Origin: Icerya purchasi
Taxonomy: Eukaryota > Arthropoda > Insecta > Hemiptera > Monophlebidae
DNA: 64,000 nt
Reading direction: 5' to 3'
NCBI GenBank assembly: GCA_039619475.1
Contig: CM077116.1
Span: forward strand, 455,389,576 to 455,453,575
Each line of letters begins with the position of its first letter. Position 1 is the first letter of the stretch. The notes under the pieces are model-generated. The model was not told the DNA's origin. It ran no database searches and saw nothing but the letters and a program-made list of their open reading frames with translations. This document shows positions 24,901 to 34,273 of the stretch, piece after piece. Both the position numbers and the translations under genes were made by a program.

Positions 24901-27781
24901 TTTAATAAAAAAAAAAATTACATACTTCTAATTCAGGAGCGATTAATTTTTGTCTTGCAATAGTATAATAATTCAATGACTTATTTTCGACCAAATGATA
25001 CTTAACGCCAGCCCCCCCCCCAAAAAAAAAACATCAAAAGAAAAAATAAATAAAATAAATAAATATATATATACATATACATATATATTCGGACAAGTCG
25101 ACACTGGACCTAAACCTAAAAGCGATCAAAAGCGCAATAGTCTCTTGAATACTGATCCGATCAGAAACTGACAAAATGAAGGAACTAAAAACTGGGATAA
25201 TGGTCATGAAGGGAATAGATAATATGTAAAAGGCACAATAAAGATGAGAAAGCTTAAGAAATAACAAATTAGAATACAGAATGGCACTTTGAGAGGGATT
25301 GCCATTTAAAGAAAATATGGTTGGTAGCTTCGTAATTAGCCTGAAGATAGCTGTTTCGGGATAGTGTCACAAGAAAACGAAAACGTGAAGAATGTAGCAG
25401 AGTACAACTATGACGAATAAGAGAGACGACAGCGGAACGGTGTAATGAAGGAAAATTTATTAAGAAACAGTTATAAATTTAAAAGCGCAACACAAAGAAA
25501 CGAAAAAATTAAATGCTCGACGTTAATAAAAAAATGAACTCGAAGGAGACAAAATAAAAAGACGATAAATATGTTTAACTTTCAAATTAAAACGAAGTGA
25601 ACTACATTATTAATTTCTATTCTGACTCTTTTACTCTCTCCTCCCTCATTCTTAATATTCTTAGGAGATCACGCTTTATTTCTACTGCCAACAATACTGA
25701 AATAAACACTTATTAAAGTAATATATTCACTACTTAAGAAGTATTTATTTTCGTATTTTTATATTTACTCTTCCCGTATACAAATGGCATATAGCTGTTT
25801 AACTGAAATAGTTAAAATAAGAAAAAAGCAATACTTAAATTAGTGAGCACGCTAATATATACTTATGCACATGCACGCTAATGAAAAATAATTCTTAAAT
25901 GGTATATACAAAACAAATCATAAAAAACATTCATTCGTTTAAAAGAGTTAAACATCGTTGTGCATCTAGTAAATAGGAGGATTACGTACTAAAAAAATAT
26001 CTGTATAACAATATTTTTCTGTAAAATGTCTAAATTTATTTATTATTACATCAGAGTCAACACAACTCAAAAACGTAATTACCTCGGTTAAATAAATAGA
26101 CCTATCTACATTTTAAAATAACGTGCCATTCGAATTTACGTTCTATTTTCAAATGTTTATTCGTGAGCTGTTTACAAAGTAAATTTTTATGTTAATGTAT
26201 AAAAATAATCAGCATTGCCGAGTACTTTTTTCCCATTATTTACGATTTTTGACTTGTGCACCATCGTTAACAATTAACTGCTCCAAACGATTGTTGTCTC
26301 GATTTTTGTCGCTAGTACGGTAACTTTAGAATTCCATCAGCAAGTACTAAGTTATCATGTTTGAAGTAAAACAACGACGACAGCTGAGAACGGTAGTATT
26401 TCAACAGGAGATTAAGTTAGTTCATATAATTTCGTTATTCCTATTACAAAAAATTTTCAAAAACCATGTAATTTCGAACTGTTTTCCGGAATCGTTCCAT
26501 GCAGACCGGTTTTGGCTGTCGTATAATTCCGAAACACAATTCAGTGCAATTACTTTTTATAGGGATATCTGAAAGACCGAGTGTGCCATCACCATCCCTG
26601 TATCATGCCTGAATTAATATTTGGCATAGAGGAAGACACGTGAAATGATCCAGTAGGCATGTTACAGATAGTAGTACGAAAGTTCGTGACTCGTTCAAAG
26701 AAAGAAATCATCGCGACAGACATTTCGAAAACCGTGAATGACTTAACAAAACATTTAGTTTTTCTGATTACTTTTATATATAAACATAGGAATTTTAAGT
26801 AGGTTCTGAATAAACATTTAAAAGTGAACCGTTAAGTAACTATAACCTAATACTTACACCATTAATAAAATATAAACTTTTCCTACAATAAAAAGAAATT
26901 TCCTTTTATCCGTCACTATAAAAATTGCTAATTTGTGATTTTTTAAGAAAATTACTGATTTTTCTGAGATACAAACAATCTGACGTAGGGGTATTTTACC
27001 TAAGTATGTACTCTACTATATTGCACTATGTTATAATAAATTTGTAAATAAAAAATGCTTTTTTACAAAAAATAAATACCGACTTCAAGGTTTATTATAA
27101 AAATTTAAAAATGCACTAAAAAGTAAAAAATAATTACTCCCGATAAAATATATATATCAGAGTGATATAACTTAAGGTGATATCGTAATTCTTATACAAC
27201 ATTAATTTTTTGGAGTTGGCATCAAATTCATATTAAAAGAATAATTAAAAACTGCATTAAATGTTGATTAAATTGTTCCTAAGATGAATTTAATTCCAAC
27301 TCCAAAAAATTAATGTTGTATAAGAATTACGATATCACCTTAAGTTATATCACTCTGATATATATATTTTATCGGGAGTAATTATTTTTTACTTTTTAGT
27401 GCATTTTTAAATTTTTATAATAAACCTTGAAGTCGGTATTTATTTTTTGTAAAAAAGCATTTTATTTTTTACTTTTTAGTGCATTTTTATTCAATTAAAT
27501 TAAAACATTTATTTCCACGGTAAAAACACCAAAAGCTACATTTCCATGGTAATTTGGCAAATTTATAGTATTTTAAGTCAAAAATCTAATCCGACAGTGA
27601 AAACAATCATGAATGAAAAGCATCCAAAAAGCTTTAATCTCCCGCATTATTAAGGATAACTCAAAAACTATCGGTCAGACCTTGATCAAATTTAAATGGG
27701 ACCACATGACAAACACCACCTTTCAAATAAAAGAAGAATCATCAAAATCGGTTCATCTAGAAGAAAGTTCTGTGGTAACAC

Positions 27782-27816
<35 letters not shown>

Positions 27817-30550
27817 GTCGAATTGAATACCTCCTTCTTTTTTGAAGTCGGTTAAAAATACTATACTTTAAATGTCATCCATTTAAATTTATTTTTTTTC
27901 ATTTTTTTCCCAAATTATTTAAAATCTAACTGTATATGTAACTGTGCACATTTGTAATGAAATTTCTGTTATCTGTCATAGGCTGCACCCGAGGGTGACG
28001 GATAAGAGGTTCTACTGTATATATATATATATATATTCCAATCAACAAACAGATATCCACAAAGTTCATTATTAAAGAACATTTTTTGTAAACATCTGAA
28101 TTAACTTTATCAGAAGGAACAAAATATAAAATAGCTGTAAAATGTACATACCTGAGAAACATGCATTCGTCCTTCCAAAGGTGGAAGACCGAATTTCGGA
28201 ACTTTGATACTTTTCGAAGCAGCGATATTTCTTAATCGTTGATATTCGTTTTTGGCAATATTTTCTTTTTTCACTTTTTGTTTTTCAGCAAACATATCGG
28301 TATACGGATCTTTATTTTTAGGAACTTCCAGTATCCAATTTTTTTCTTTCTCGGCTTTTGCTTTTTTATAACCATAAGTTGGTACCCAGCGCTATGCGGC
28401 AATAAAATATCAATAATCAATAACTAAATTTAGTCACAATGCACGATTCGATTACTAATCTTAGTTTGCAACGTAACCAACGAAACTTTAAAACGGCATG
28501 TTTTAATTGTGATGTGATAAAATAAATTTACCGAAATATGAAAATAAAATTTTAAATTTAAAACGCCTTTTTTGTATTACATTTAAATTAGTAAAATCAC
28601 ATATATGCTTTAAAAAAAAAAAACAAAACAATATAAGAACAGTTAATAATTCAAGTAATAATGCATTTAAGTACTTGCAAAATATCATCCCAGGTGGTCC
28701 GTGGTTTTTTATCCTTTTGTATTCCTTTCTCTCGAGCAAATTTCTGCCATTTCGTTAACGGTTTAGCAACAGGAATCGGCTTTTCTCTAGGCAACGGGAA
28801 TACAGAATCGGGAAGTTCAAAAAAAGAATCACCATCTTCTTTCACTACTGGCAATTGTATTAATTTGTTTATGAAAATTTGTACGTTATCCCGACAAACA
28901 TCCTTTACGTATTGCTCCGCATTTTCTGATCTAATTCAAGTGTAACAAAATTACAGTAATTCAGATGTTTGTGATCATCTTTAATTATCGTACGTGTACA
29001 AAAATTACATAATTTTGATTCGATACTATTAATTTAATTTTTACAATCCTTAAATTAGTAGCTGATTTCTGTTAGTCAGCTTGCCCGTGTTCTTATAAAA
29101 AAAAAAAAAAATGTAAAAATACTTATTTTGTTAAAAAATATTTCATGACTGTTTTTTATTTGTTTGTGTGCCTCCTATACGCATTCGCTCTATGCAAACA
29201 ATTGAATACAATATCAAGCGTTGAAAACTTGAAAAATTCCAACAGACAAGGAAGGTGAGAACTCCGTAATTGAACTAAAATAATATAAATTAATATTTAT
29301 ATAATAAAATAAAATAATAACAAGATGTAAGCCAGACAAGAAAAAATAACAAAACAACAGAAACAACCTGCCAGCGAGAATAAAGTGCATTTCCTTAATA
29401 CATTAGATTATAGATTAGGCTATTTTTAAATCTCGATGGAACGCTAAATGAAAGTTTATAGAGCCAAAATCAACATTGACAAATTATACTTTAAAAGACT
29501 ACAAACAACGCCACTACAGAAAAAACAAAATGTTTATACTACTTTATAATTAGCAAATAGTTTGCTACGAAAATCTTCAATACGAAAACAAAAAATATGA
29601 TAGAATTCAAATTGGGTTTAGAAATTCATTTTATCAGTATTTTGTTAAACAAAAGAACACATTTGAAGCTACGAAAATAACTGGAAAATTTGATACAAAA
29701 GTCTGACAAAATAAGAATAAAATAAAATTCAAAGACAAGACACCAATTAAAAACTTCCATGAAAATAAAGAAAATACAATAAAATTTTTAAATAAATGGA
29801 GAAAAGAAGAAAAATAAAAAACAGAATAAAATACTGAATAAAACAATGAAAATAAAAAAAAATCAAAAAAAAAAAAAAGGCAATGCAGATATGAGATATT
29901 TAATGGAAAAAATAACTCTTTAGAAGTTTTAAAAGCTAAACTTAACATAAACGTAATAAAAATCATAACAGTACACAAGGTCGAAATTTAATTACAAATG
30001 ATAAACTAGGATGAATATATCACAAAATAAATCATTTTGTAGCCTGTAAAATCAGAAAGCATTTCTTGGGCAATATAGGCGAAAGCGTCAACGAAAAACA
30101 AAATCCAGAACTTTGCAAAAACTATAAAATTAGTGTGATTGTAAAAGTATGTTCATAACACTATAGTAACAAAACGTGAATTTTGAAAAGTATAGAAATG
30201 GTGACCGATAATAATAGTATATTAAATTTAACAGTAATTACTGGAAAATGTTACTGCAATCTATAAAAATCCAGTATTCACTTCAGTGCAATATTAATTT
30301 TTCAATTTACAATATTACGCAAAACATTCATTTGAACAACGAAATATAATGAAATAAATATCAGTATACGTTAGGTGAATAAAATGACATTATATTTTTA
30401 CCTGATCTCTTTAAGATTTATTTCGTTAGTATCGACAATAACAAAATCCTGTAAGTAACATTCTACATCGATTAGTTTATTGATGGTATTATTATTTATA
30501 CTCTTCTTTTCATTTTCAACTTCATCAAAAGCATTTTTTACAACATCCAT
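18444..30550 (-). CDS. RRS1: ribosome biogenesis regulatory protein RRS1 homologue, six coding exons
   Basis: Joined from 30550-30402, 28930-28675, 28391-28152, 24562-24434, 23782-23667 and 18603-18444: 1050 bases, 349 residues (human about 365). All junctions are GT-AG and the phases agree (2, 0, 0, 0, 2). RRS1 is a nucleolar 60S assembly factor that acts with RPF2 to bring the 5S RNP into pre-60S particles. Conserved blocks are RDNVQIFINKLIQLP, PLPREKPIPVAKPLTKWQKF AREKGI, RWVPTYGYKKAKAEK, NWILEVPKNKDP, AKNEYQRLRNIA and AKVSTASVGKFQPKLP. The tail is Lys/Arg/Gly-rich (KGKPVGKKKHNGRKRR), as in the family. The last intron (5.06 kb) carries a mariner and a Penelope palindrome, both outside exons. 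Confidence 0.93.
18973..20250 (-). mobile_element. mariner transposon, degenerate, with intact ends
   Basis: The 1278-bp element is bounded by inverted repeats ttgggagtgcaaattagtt (left) and the complement of ttgagagtgcaaattagtt (right). Each is flanked by TA (18971-18972 and 20251-20252), the mariner target duplication. The minus strand encodes broken transposase. The N-terminal HTH part (20017-19784) includes DKSCREWFRRFKNGYFSVEN. The catalytic part (19531-19166) includes HDNARPH and SPDIAFSDYWLF with 34 residues between the two Asp, the D34D spacing of mariners. At least two frameshifts separate the parts, so it cannot move on its own. It lies in the last RRS1 intron. Confidence 0.93.
20530..20542. 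repeat. candidate target-site duplication of the Penelope insertion, left copy
   Basis: The 13-base sequence atccatacgttta recurs at 22974-22986 on the other side of the Penelope pair. Penelope-like elements make duplications of variable length. 34 unexplained bases lie between this copy and the palindrome. Confidence 0.55.
20637..20673 (-). ncRNA. hammerhead-like motif, inverted-arm copy
   Basis: Same sequence as the motif at 22878-22914, on the minus strand in the left arm. The core CTGATGA reads at 20669-20663 and GAAA at 20650-20647. Confidence 0.38.
20837..21661 (-). CDS. Penelope-like polyprotein fragment, inverted copy
   Basis: The 274-residue frame has the same predicted protein as the C-terminal 274 residues of the plus-strand copy. 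It starts at MEKEENNKINFLDIT and lacks all RT catalytic motifs but keeps the GIY-YIG region. It is the shorter, inverted partner of the head-to-head pair. The lack of any residue difference suggests a single insertion event or gene conversion. An assembly fold-back is less likely because the centre is asymmetric and the outer flanks differ. Confidence 0.88.
   Translation of the reverse strand: MEKEENNKINFLDITIIKSNDKLTYNIYRKQTTTDNIIHKTSNHPNQHKYAYFMTAINRLLTTPMNINKKQIEINILKTLARNNGYDEQIIDKLIHKIKSKSKYIQKLRVNNATNNKGWITFTFINNNIYKLTNLFKKQGLNVAFKTKNNLKYKINTLNLKNNNIYENSGIYKINCTDCEKSYIGQTGRKINCRYKEHIKAFNNNEIEKSTYAEHLIKNKHKPNSIENTVTILATYHKGNNMNIAENYYINKYKNNILNDQTPNNNNPLFNIKI
21680..22714 (+). CDS. Penelope-like polyprotein, 5'-truncated: RT C-terminal part plus GIY-YIG endonuclease
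   Basis: The 344-residue frame starts inside the reverse transcriptase. The reading is open a few codons earlier as NNGLA before MGSPLSG. Visible motifs are MGSPLSGILSEIFL, then YVDDTLLIF with the catalytic Asp pair, then NKINFLDITI. The C-terminal ~110 residues carry a GIY-YIG nuclease core: SGIYKINCTDC and KSYIGQTGRKINCRYKEH, plus a downstream AENYYINKYK. This RT plus GIY-YIG order defines Penelope-like elements. The N-terminal RT motifs are missing, so the protein should be inactive in reverse transcription. The frame is otherwise undamaged, pointing to a recent insertion. Confidence 0.9.
   Translation: MGSPLSGILSEIFLQNLEEIYMENIIQKYNIKSYIRYVDDTLLIFDENSSNTENDILNDLNKIHKNIHYTMEKEENNKINFLDITIIKSNDKLTYNIYRKQTTTDNIIHKTSNHPNQHKYAYFMTAINRLLTTPMNINKKQIEINILKTLARNNGYDEQIIDKLIHKIKSKSKYIQKLRVNNATNNKGWITFTFINNNIYKLTNLFKKQGLNVAFKTKNNLKYKINTLNLKNNNIYENSGIYKINCTDCEKSYIGQTGRKINCRYKEHIKAFNNNEIEKSTYAEHLIKNKHKPNSIENTVTILATYHKGNNMNIAENYYINKYKNNILNDQTPNNNNPLFNIKI
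22878..22914 (+). ncRNA. hammerhead-ribozyme-like motif at the Penelope 3' region
   Basis: ctgatga (22882-22888) is followed by a short ggg/ccc hairpin and gaaa (22901-22904). ttag before the core can pair with ctaa after it (22911-22914), as helix I. aac/gtt next to gaaa can form a very short helix III, which may need a dimer. Penelope-like elements are known to carry hammerhead motifs. One extra U lies between the core and helix II, so activity is doubtful. Confidence 0.4.
22974..22986. repeat. candidate target-site duplication of the Penelope insertion, right copy
   Basis: Direct repeat atccatacgttta matching 20530-20542. It starts directly at the end of the right palindrome arm, overlapping it by one base. 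Confidence 0.55.
23434..23460 (+). repeat. 27-base poly(A) tract
   Basis: Uninterrupted A run inside the last RRS1 intron, perhaps the tail of an old retroposed sequence. No body of an element was recognised beside it. Confidence 0.5.
23667..23782 (-). CDS. RRS1: RRS1 coding exon 5
   Basis: Thirty-eight codons plus two bases. The acceptor is tgtttttaag at 23783 and the donor is gtaagt at 23666. It encodes NSEAERKANLSMAESVLKKK and PKLDIAKAVNKSIYEEQ, corresponding to the human region ending in a Lys-Lys-Pro-x-Leu-Asp block. Confidence 0.88.
24434..24562 (-). CDS. RRS1: RRS1 coding exon 4
   Basis: Forty-three codons, phase 0 on both sides. The acceptor is tttttttatag at 24563 and the donor is gttagt at 24433. 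It contains the family signature AKVSTASVGKFQPKLP. Confidence 0.93.
27053..27464. mobile_element. foldback element, ~180-bp near-perfect inverted arms
   Basis: The left arm (27053-27231) and right arm (27283-27464) are inverted copies with a ~50-base loop. Landmark blocks are taccgacttcaagg, gcactaaaaagtaaaaaataa, aacttaaggtgatatcgtaa and ttttttggagttgg. The arms look nearly identical, so the insertion is recent or maintained. There is no coding capacity. A more diverged relative is at 63125-63560. Confidence 0.8.
27465..27860 (-). repeat. dispersed repeat linked to the foldback, ending in gaagtcggt
   Basis: Continues from the foldback to ttgaagtcggt at 27842-27852, the same 11-mer that appears inverted at 27078-27088. 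It includes ccacggtaaaaaca and catttccatgg segments that recur near 63720-63785, plus a 25-base A run at 27786-27811. It resembles a repeat I recall from several insect orders, but I cannot name a superfamily. Confidence 0.55.
28152..28391 (-). CDS. RRS1: RRS1 coding exon 3
   Basis: Eighty codons, phase 0 on both sides. The acceptor is ttgccgcatag at 28392 and the donor is gtatgt at 28151. It encodes RWVPTYGYKKAK through GRMHVSQ, including the NWILEVP and NEYQRLRN motifs. Confidence 0.93.
28675..28930 (-). CDS. RRS1: RRS1 coding exon 2
   Basis: The acceptor is gaattag at 28931. The first base completes an Arg codon (AG|A), then 85 codons follow, ending GATATTTTGCAA before donor gtactt. It carries the RDN and LPREKP blocks and the KWQKFAREKGI core. 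Confidence 0.92.
28931..30401 (-). other. RRS1 intron 1
   Basis: AT-rich and A-rich on the plus strand (for example 29800-29880). No element or exon recognised. Confidence 0.7.
30402..30550 (-). CDS. RRS1: RRS1 coding exon 1
   Basis: Starts MDVVKNAFDEVENEKKS. Forty-nine codons plus two bases (AG), with donor gtaaaa at 30401. This N-terminal part is the least conserved in the family. The start is the first ATG after stops upstream. Confidence 0.85.
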
Positions 30551-31504
30551 TTTTGTAAGAAAAATTTATAATAACCTACTTCGACTATTCACTAGCCCAT
30601 TACTAACTCTGTAAATCTGCTAGATAAGCTAACAGTACTTCACGAATGCTTTTATTTCCACTAAATTTATTAAAACATTTACACGTGATTTATTGCCAGT
30701 GTCGACGACAGGAGGAAACTAAAAAATCTACATTTGATAATTTAAAAAATTAATATTAAAAAAAAATATATATTAATTTAATTTAATATAAATATATAAT
30801 ATAATGCAATTGTAAGAATTTTAGGAAACGCTTCATTCATATAACTAAAACAGGTGTTGATTCAAATACGCCATTGTAAATTTTATTTCCGCTTTAACTT
30901 TCAGCTCTTGAAAAATAATTTTACTTTTTTTTTAAATTATTTAAAATTTTTTGAACTTAATTTGTAATGTACTCAGTAACCCGTTAAATGATTGAGCAGT
31001 TCAAATTTATTTTTGCGATATTTTAATGAATACCTGCATTTTTTGTATGGGAAAATTTGAAAGTGAAAAAAATGAAATAAGATATCTTTAACTTGAATTA
31101 TTTATACAACAAATTTTGTATTAGAGTTCAATAAAATGTACTAAAAAAGTAAATAAATCGAATTAAAAATTAAATTTTATAATAATCTTACTATAAAATG
31201 TAAATGTTTTTTTTTTGTTTCTTGAATGAGAAAGATAATTAGAAAGATACATCAAATTTTAATATCTGCAAATGATTTATTGTGAAAATAATTTATTTAT
31301 TCTAACTTGAAAGAAAATAATATTAATTTTACTACTAAAACTAATAAGGAATTTTTCGCATTTTGTTTTGGATAGTATAGATTAACAGCTTGCTAATCAA
31401 TTAAACATATGAACTAAAATTATTTTTAATAAACTGTAAAAAATTTTAAAACTTTTTAATCTATTTTTTTTTTTACATTTCATGTTATTAAGAAATTGTT
31501 TGAC
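30551..31504. other. RRS1 upstream region and spacer
   Basis: Expected to contain the RRS1 promoter. AT-rich with no recognised element. No divergent gene is visible. Confidence 0.4.
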
Positions 31505-32422
31505 CATGGGTGCAGCTAGGAATTTTTCCTGAATATATATATATATATATTTATAAGTGTGTGCTCACAGATAATCTTATTATATTAAAAAGTTGATATA
31601 AAATTAATAACTTAAATAAATATATAACCGAAATAATTAACAGCTTATTTTAAAAAGGGCTTTATTTACAGATAACATAATTTTGAAATATTACGCAAAG
31701 CTGTGCCAAAAAATTAAAATACTTTAAAATAAGATACAGTTTATTATAATATACTTTACTGATTTATAAATTTCTTATATAAGTTTCAATTTTCTGTGTT
31801 TTTCACTGAACTGATTCAAGACTGCCTTAGAAGTTACGGTGTTTTTGACTCCTTCATTCTCTATATGCAAGAAAGACATGAAAATCTATTTTGGAGTATA
31901 GTTTTCTTAATTACGTTTTTATTCGCCTCACTGCAGAGAAACTTCTTGAGCAGCTGGCAGAGCTCACTGGAAATATTAAATTTTTTAAACTTTCAGCATT
32001 TATTCTACAGTTTTTTAACTGGAGCGTGCTGTTTATTCCACATTTAGTGGTACAGAATCAATTTTTAAAATTGTTTTGTAATTATTAATATCATCTACTT
32101 TCTCCACAACTAATTTAAGAAATGCGTCTATTGCCTTTGCTAGTGGTAGGTTTTCAAACTGCAGCTTTAAGTTGGCATTTATGTTGTCTGTAACCTGGTT
32201 ATAAATATTTATTTTCCAGTAATGCTTGGGTTGCGTGTCGGATGGCCTGCTTGCACATAGGAAATTATTGTGATAATCACAGTATAAATTTTGAAGTACA
32301 TTGCACTTTTACACTTTTCAAATTTTTTCTCTGTGTAACATTTAGGCGATTCTTCTAGAGGGGGTAAAGAGTTTTCTAGGGTGGGCAGTGCCCACCCTTG
32401 CTCACCTCTAGTTATGCCCATG
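31505..32422 (-). mobile_element. hAT transposon remnant, 918 bp, with 8-bp target duplication
   Basis: The ends catgggtgcagctagg and the complement of catgggcataactagagg resemble hAT termini. Flanks are tgtttgac (31497-31504) and tgcttgac (32423-32430), an 8-base duplication with one mismatch, as hAT elements make. The minus strand between encodes a damaged transposase C-terminus at about 32210-31800. This shows NLIFPVSSASCSRSFSAVRR and, after a stop, a continuation like the hAT dimerisation domain. The element is internally deleted and coding is broken. Confidence 0.85.
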
Positions 32423-33500
32423 TGCTTGACTCAGTTTGAGGCATGGTTGCATTAATCCCATCCATTTGTATATATTCTATGTTATCTTAAAATAGGAATC
32501 TAGGTATACTAAGAAGCATTTTGATTTGGAAAAGAAATAATAAGGACGAGAAAACAGTGCAAAGAATGATAAAATTACAGAAATGAGCAGAAAAAGGGGA
32601 AAATGGCTTGGGAAATACTCTTGGAATCAAAAATAATCAAATAACTGGAAGAATATAATCAAGATAAATAAAAATAATAAAACATAACATAGGCATTAAC
32701 TGAGTTGTAATAGTAGATAAGAAAAAAAGGAGATGAAAAGATTTTAAAAGATTAAAGTTTGAAAGAATAAAAAAGGCCCCAACATCATTAAGGTTCTTAA
32801 TATGAAAGGAAAACGGGGAATTGATAGTGTGGAATTTTTGTTTATTTATAGCTTGTAGAAGAAATTGGAGCATTGGAAACAAAAAAAAAAAAAAATTAGA
32901 GAAAGGCAGAAAGTGACAAAATTAAGTAAAAAATTGTTATTGTAAGAAATTTTATAAAATGAAAATGAGTTGAGATAAGGAAAATAAAATTTAAGATATG
33001 GATTTTCTTAAAAATAAAATATTGATCTTTGGAAATGAAATAGTAAGAATAAATGAGAGAAGAGAACATAAGTGAAAGAGGTTTAGTAATAGAATTATAT
33101 CCTATACATTGTGAATAGTCAAGGATGACATATTAAAGAGCATCAACTCCAGCAAAAAAGGTGCCCCTCCAACATTAGGTATAATGATATTACAGCAAAA
33201 TAGTTTTGAAAAGTACTAAGATTCATTTACTGAAATTACTCAGTGTCATTATTTTGACCAAGAAAAACAAAAAAGAAGAAAAAGTGTACACAAGTTTTTT
33301 TAGTAATTACATATTATACCTTTCCACAAGCTATTATTAAATCACATTGGAATATTACCAAGAATCCATTTTTATAAAGTTTATTACTAACATATGAAAA
33401 TAACATATTTCATTAATTTCAGTATATATGTACAATACCGATTTCTTACACAAATTACAAATTAAATAAATGTATTTCAAAAAAATTCGATCATTGCAAC
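32423..33500. other. spacer without recognised features
   Basis: A-rich on the plus strand, with nothing supported. The only open frame of note (32882-32637, minus) has no recognisable similarity. Confidence 0.4.
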
Positions 33501-33549
33501 CAGGGCCGTATCTAGACCAAAATTTCGAGAAGGGTTATGAAAATATTTT

Positions 33550-33582
<33 letters not shown>

Positions 33583-33869
33583 GTGTGTGTATATGTGTGT
33601 GTTATCATGAAATATATTTATTTATAAATAGTACACTAAAGCCTTGTAGTCAATTATTGTATATGAAATATTTGAACACTACAATAAAAACATAAAAAAC
33701 TGTCGTTTCCACAGAACTCATAAAAATTTCAGTTTTCTTTACTTTTGCCAAAAATTAAAAAGAAAAAAATTTATTCTGAATTTCGGTTTATTTAATTCAA
33801 GCAGTTATTATTTCGCAGACATTTCAGGGGAGGGTGAACCTTGAAAACTCCCCCTCAGATAAGGCCCTG
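33501..33869. mobile_element. hAT-type MITE, 369 bp, with 8-bp target duplication
   Basis: The ends are cagggccgtatctaga and the complement of cagggccttatctgag. Flanks are attgcaac (33493-33500) and attgtaac (33870-33877), an 8-base duplication with one mismatch. Non-coding. The interior has a TA/TG microsatellite at about 33550-33602. Confidence 0.85.
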
Positions 33870-34273
33870 ATTGTAACCAAATTAAAACACCGTTCCTTAA
33901 AAATTATTATAATTCACTTCTTACAGCATAGAAATTGATCTAAACTAATATTAATTAAACAGAAAGAAGTGGACAGTAAAATACCAAAGTAGATTGTACC
34001 AAATAAACAAACAAATTGAAAGCAAAAACATCTGGTTTCTCTCGTCCACTTCATATATTAAACGAATATAATTTTGTTCACCTTACATGTCAAATTTTGC
34101 TTATAGTAAAACTAATAATAGCAATGAAGGCTGTTGGATTCAACAAAAATGCATAAAACTTTATGTTAACTTTTATGAGTTGCAAAGAAAAATTGTTTAT
34201 TACAATCAAAATTTTATCATCAAAGTAAAAAATTATCAGTTATAACAATACCGTGATATGTTACTTAGCTTAA
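33870..34273. other. spacer without recognised features
   Basis: AT-rich, no gene or element recognised. It ends with the TTAA (34270-34273) that flanks the next element. Confidence 0.4.

Larger units (their letters stand above)
24563..28151 (-). other. RRS1 intron 3, 3.6 kb, with a foldback repeat
   Basis: Apart from the foldback repeat at 27053-27860, the intron is AT-rich. It holds a C/A run at 25013-25030 and TA repeats near 25060-25090 and 28018-28036. No other gene or element was recognised. The short frame at 26357-26572 resembles nothing I know. Confidence 0.6.

Noticed and set aside
28661..28945. Plus-strand open frame of 94 codons
   Set aside because: Shadow of RRS1 exon 2.
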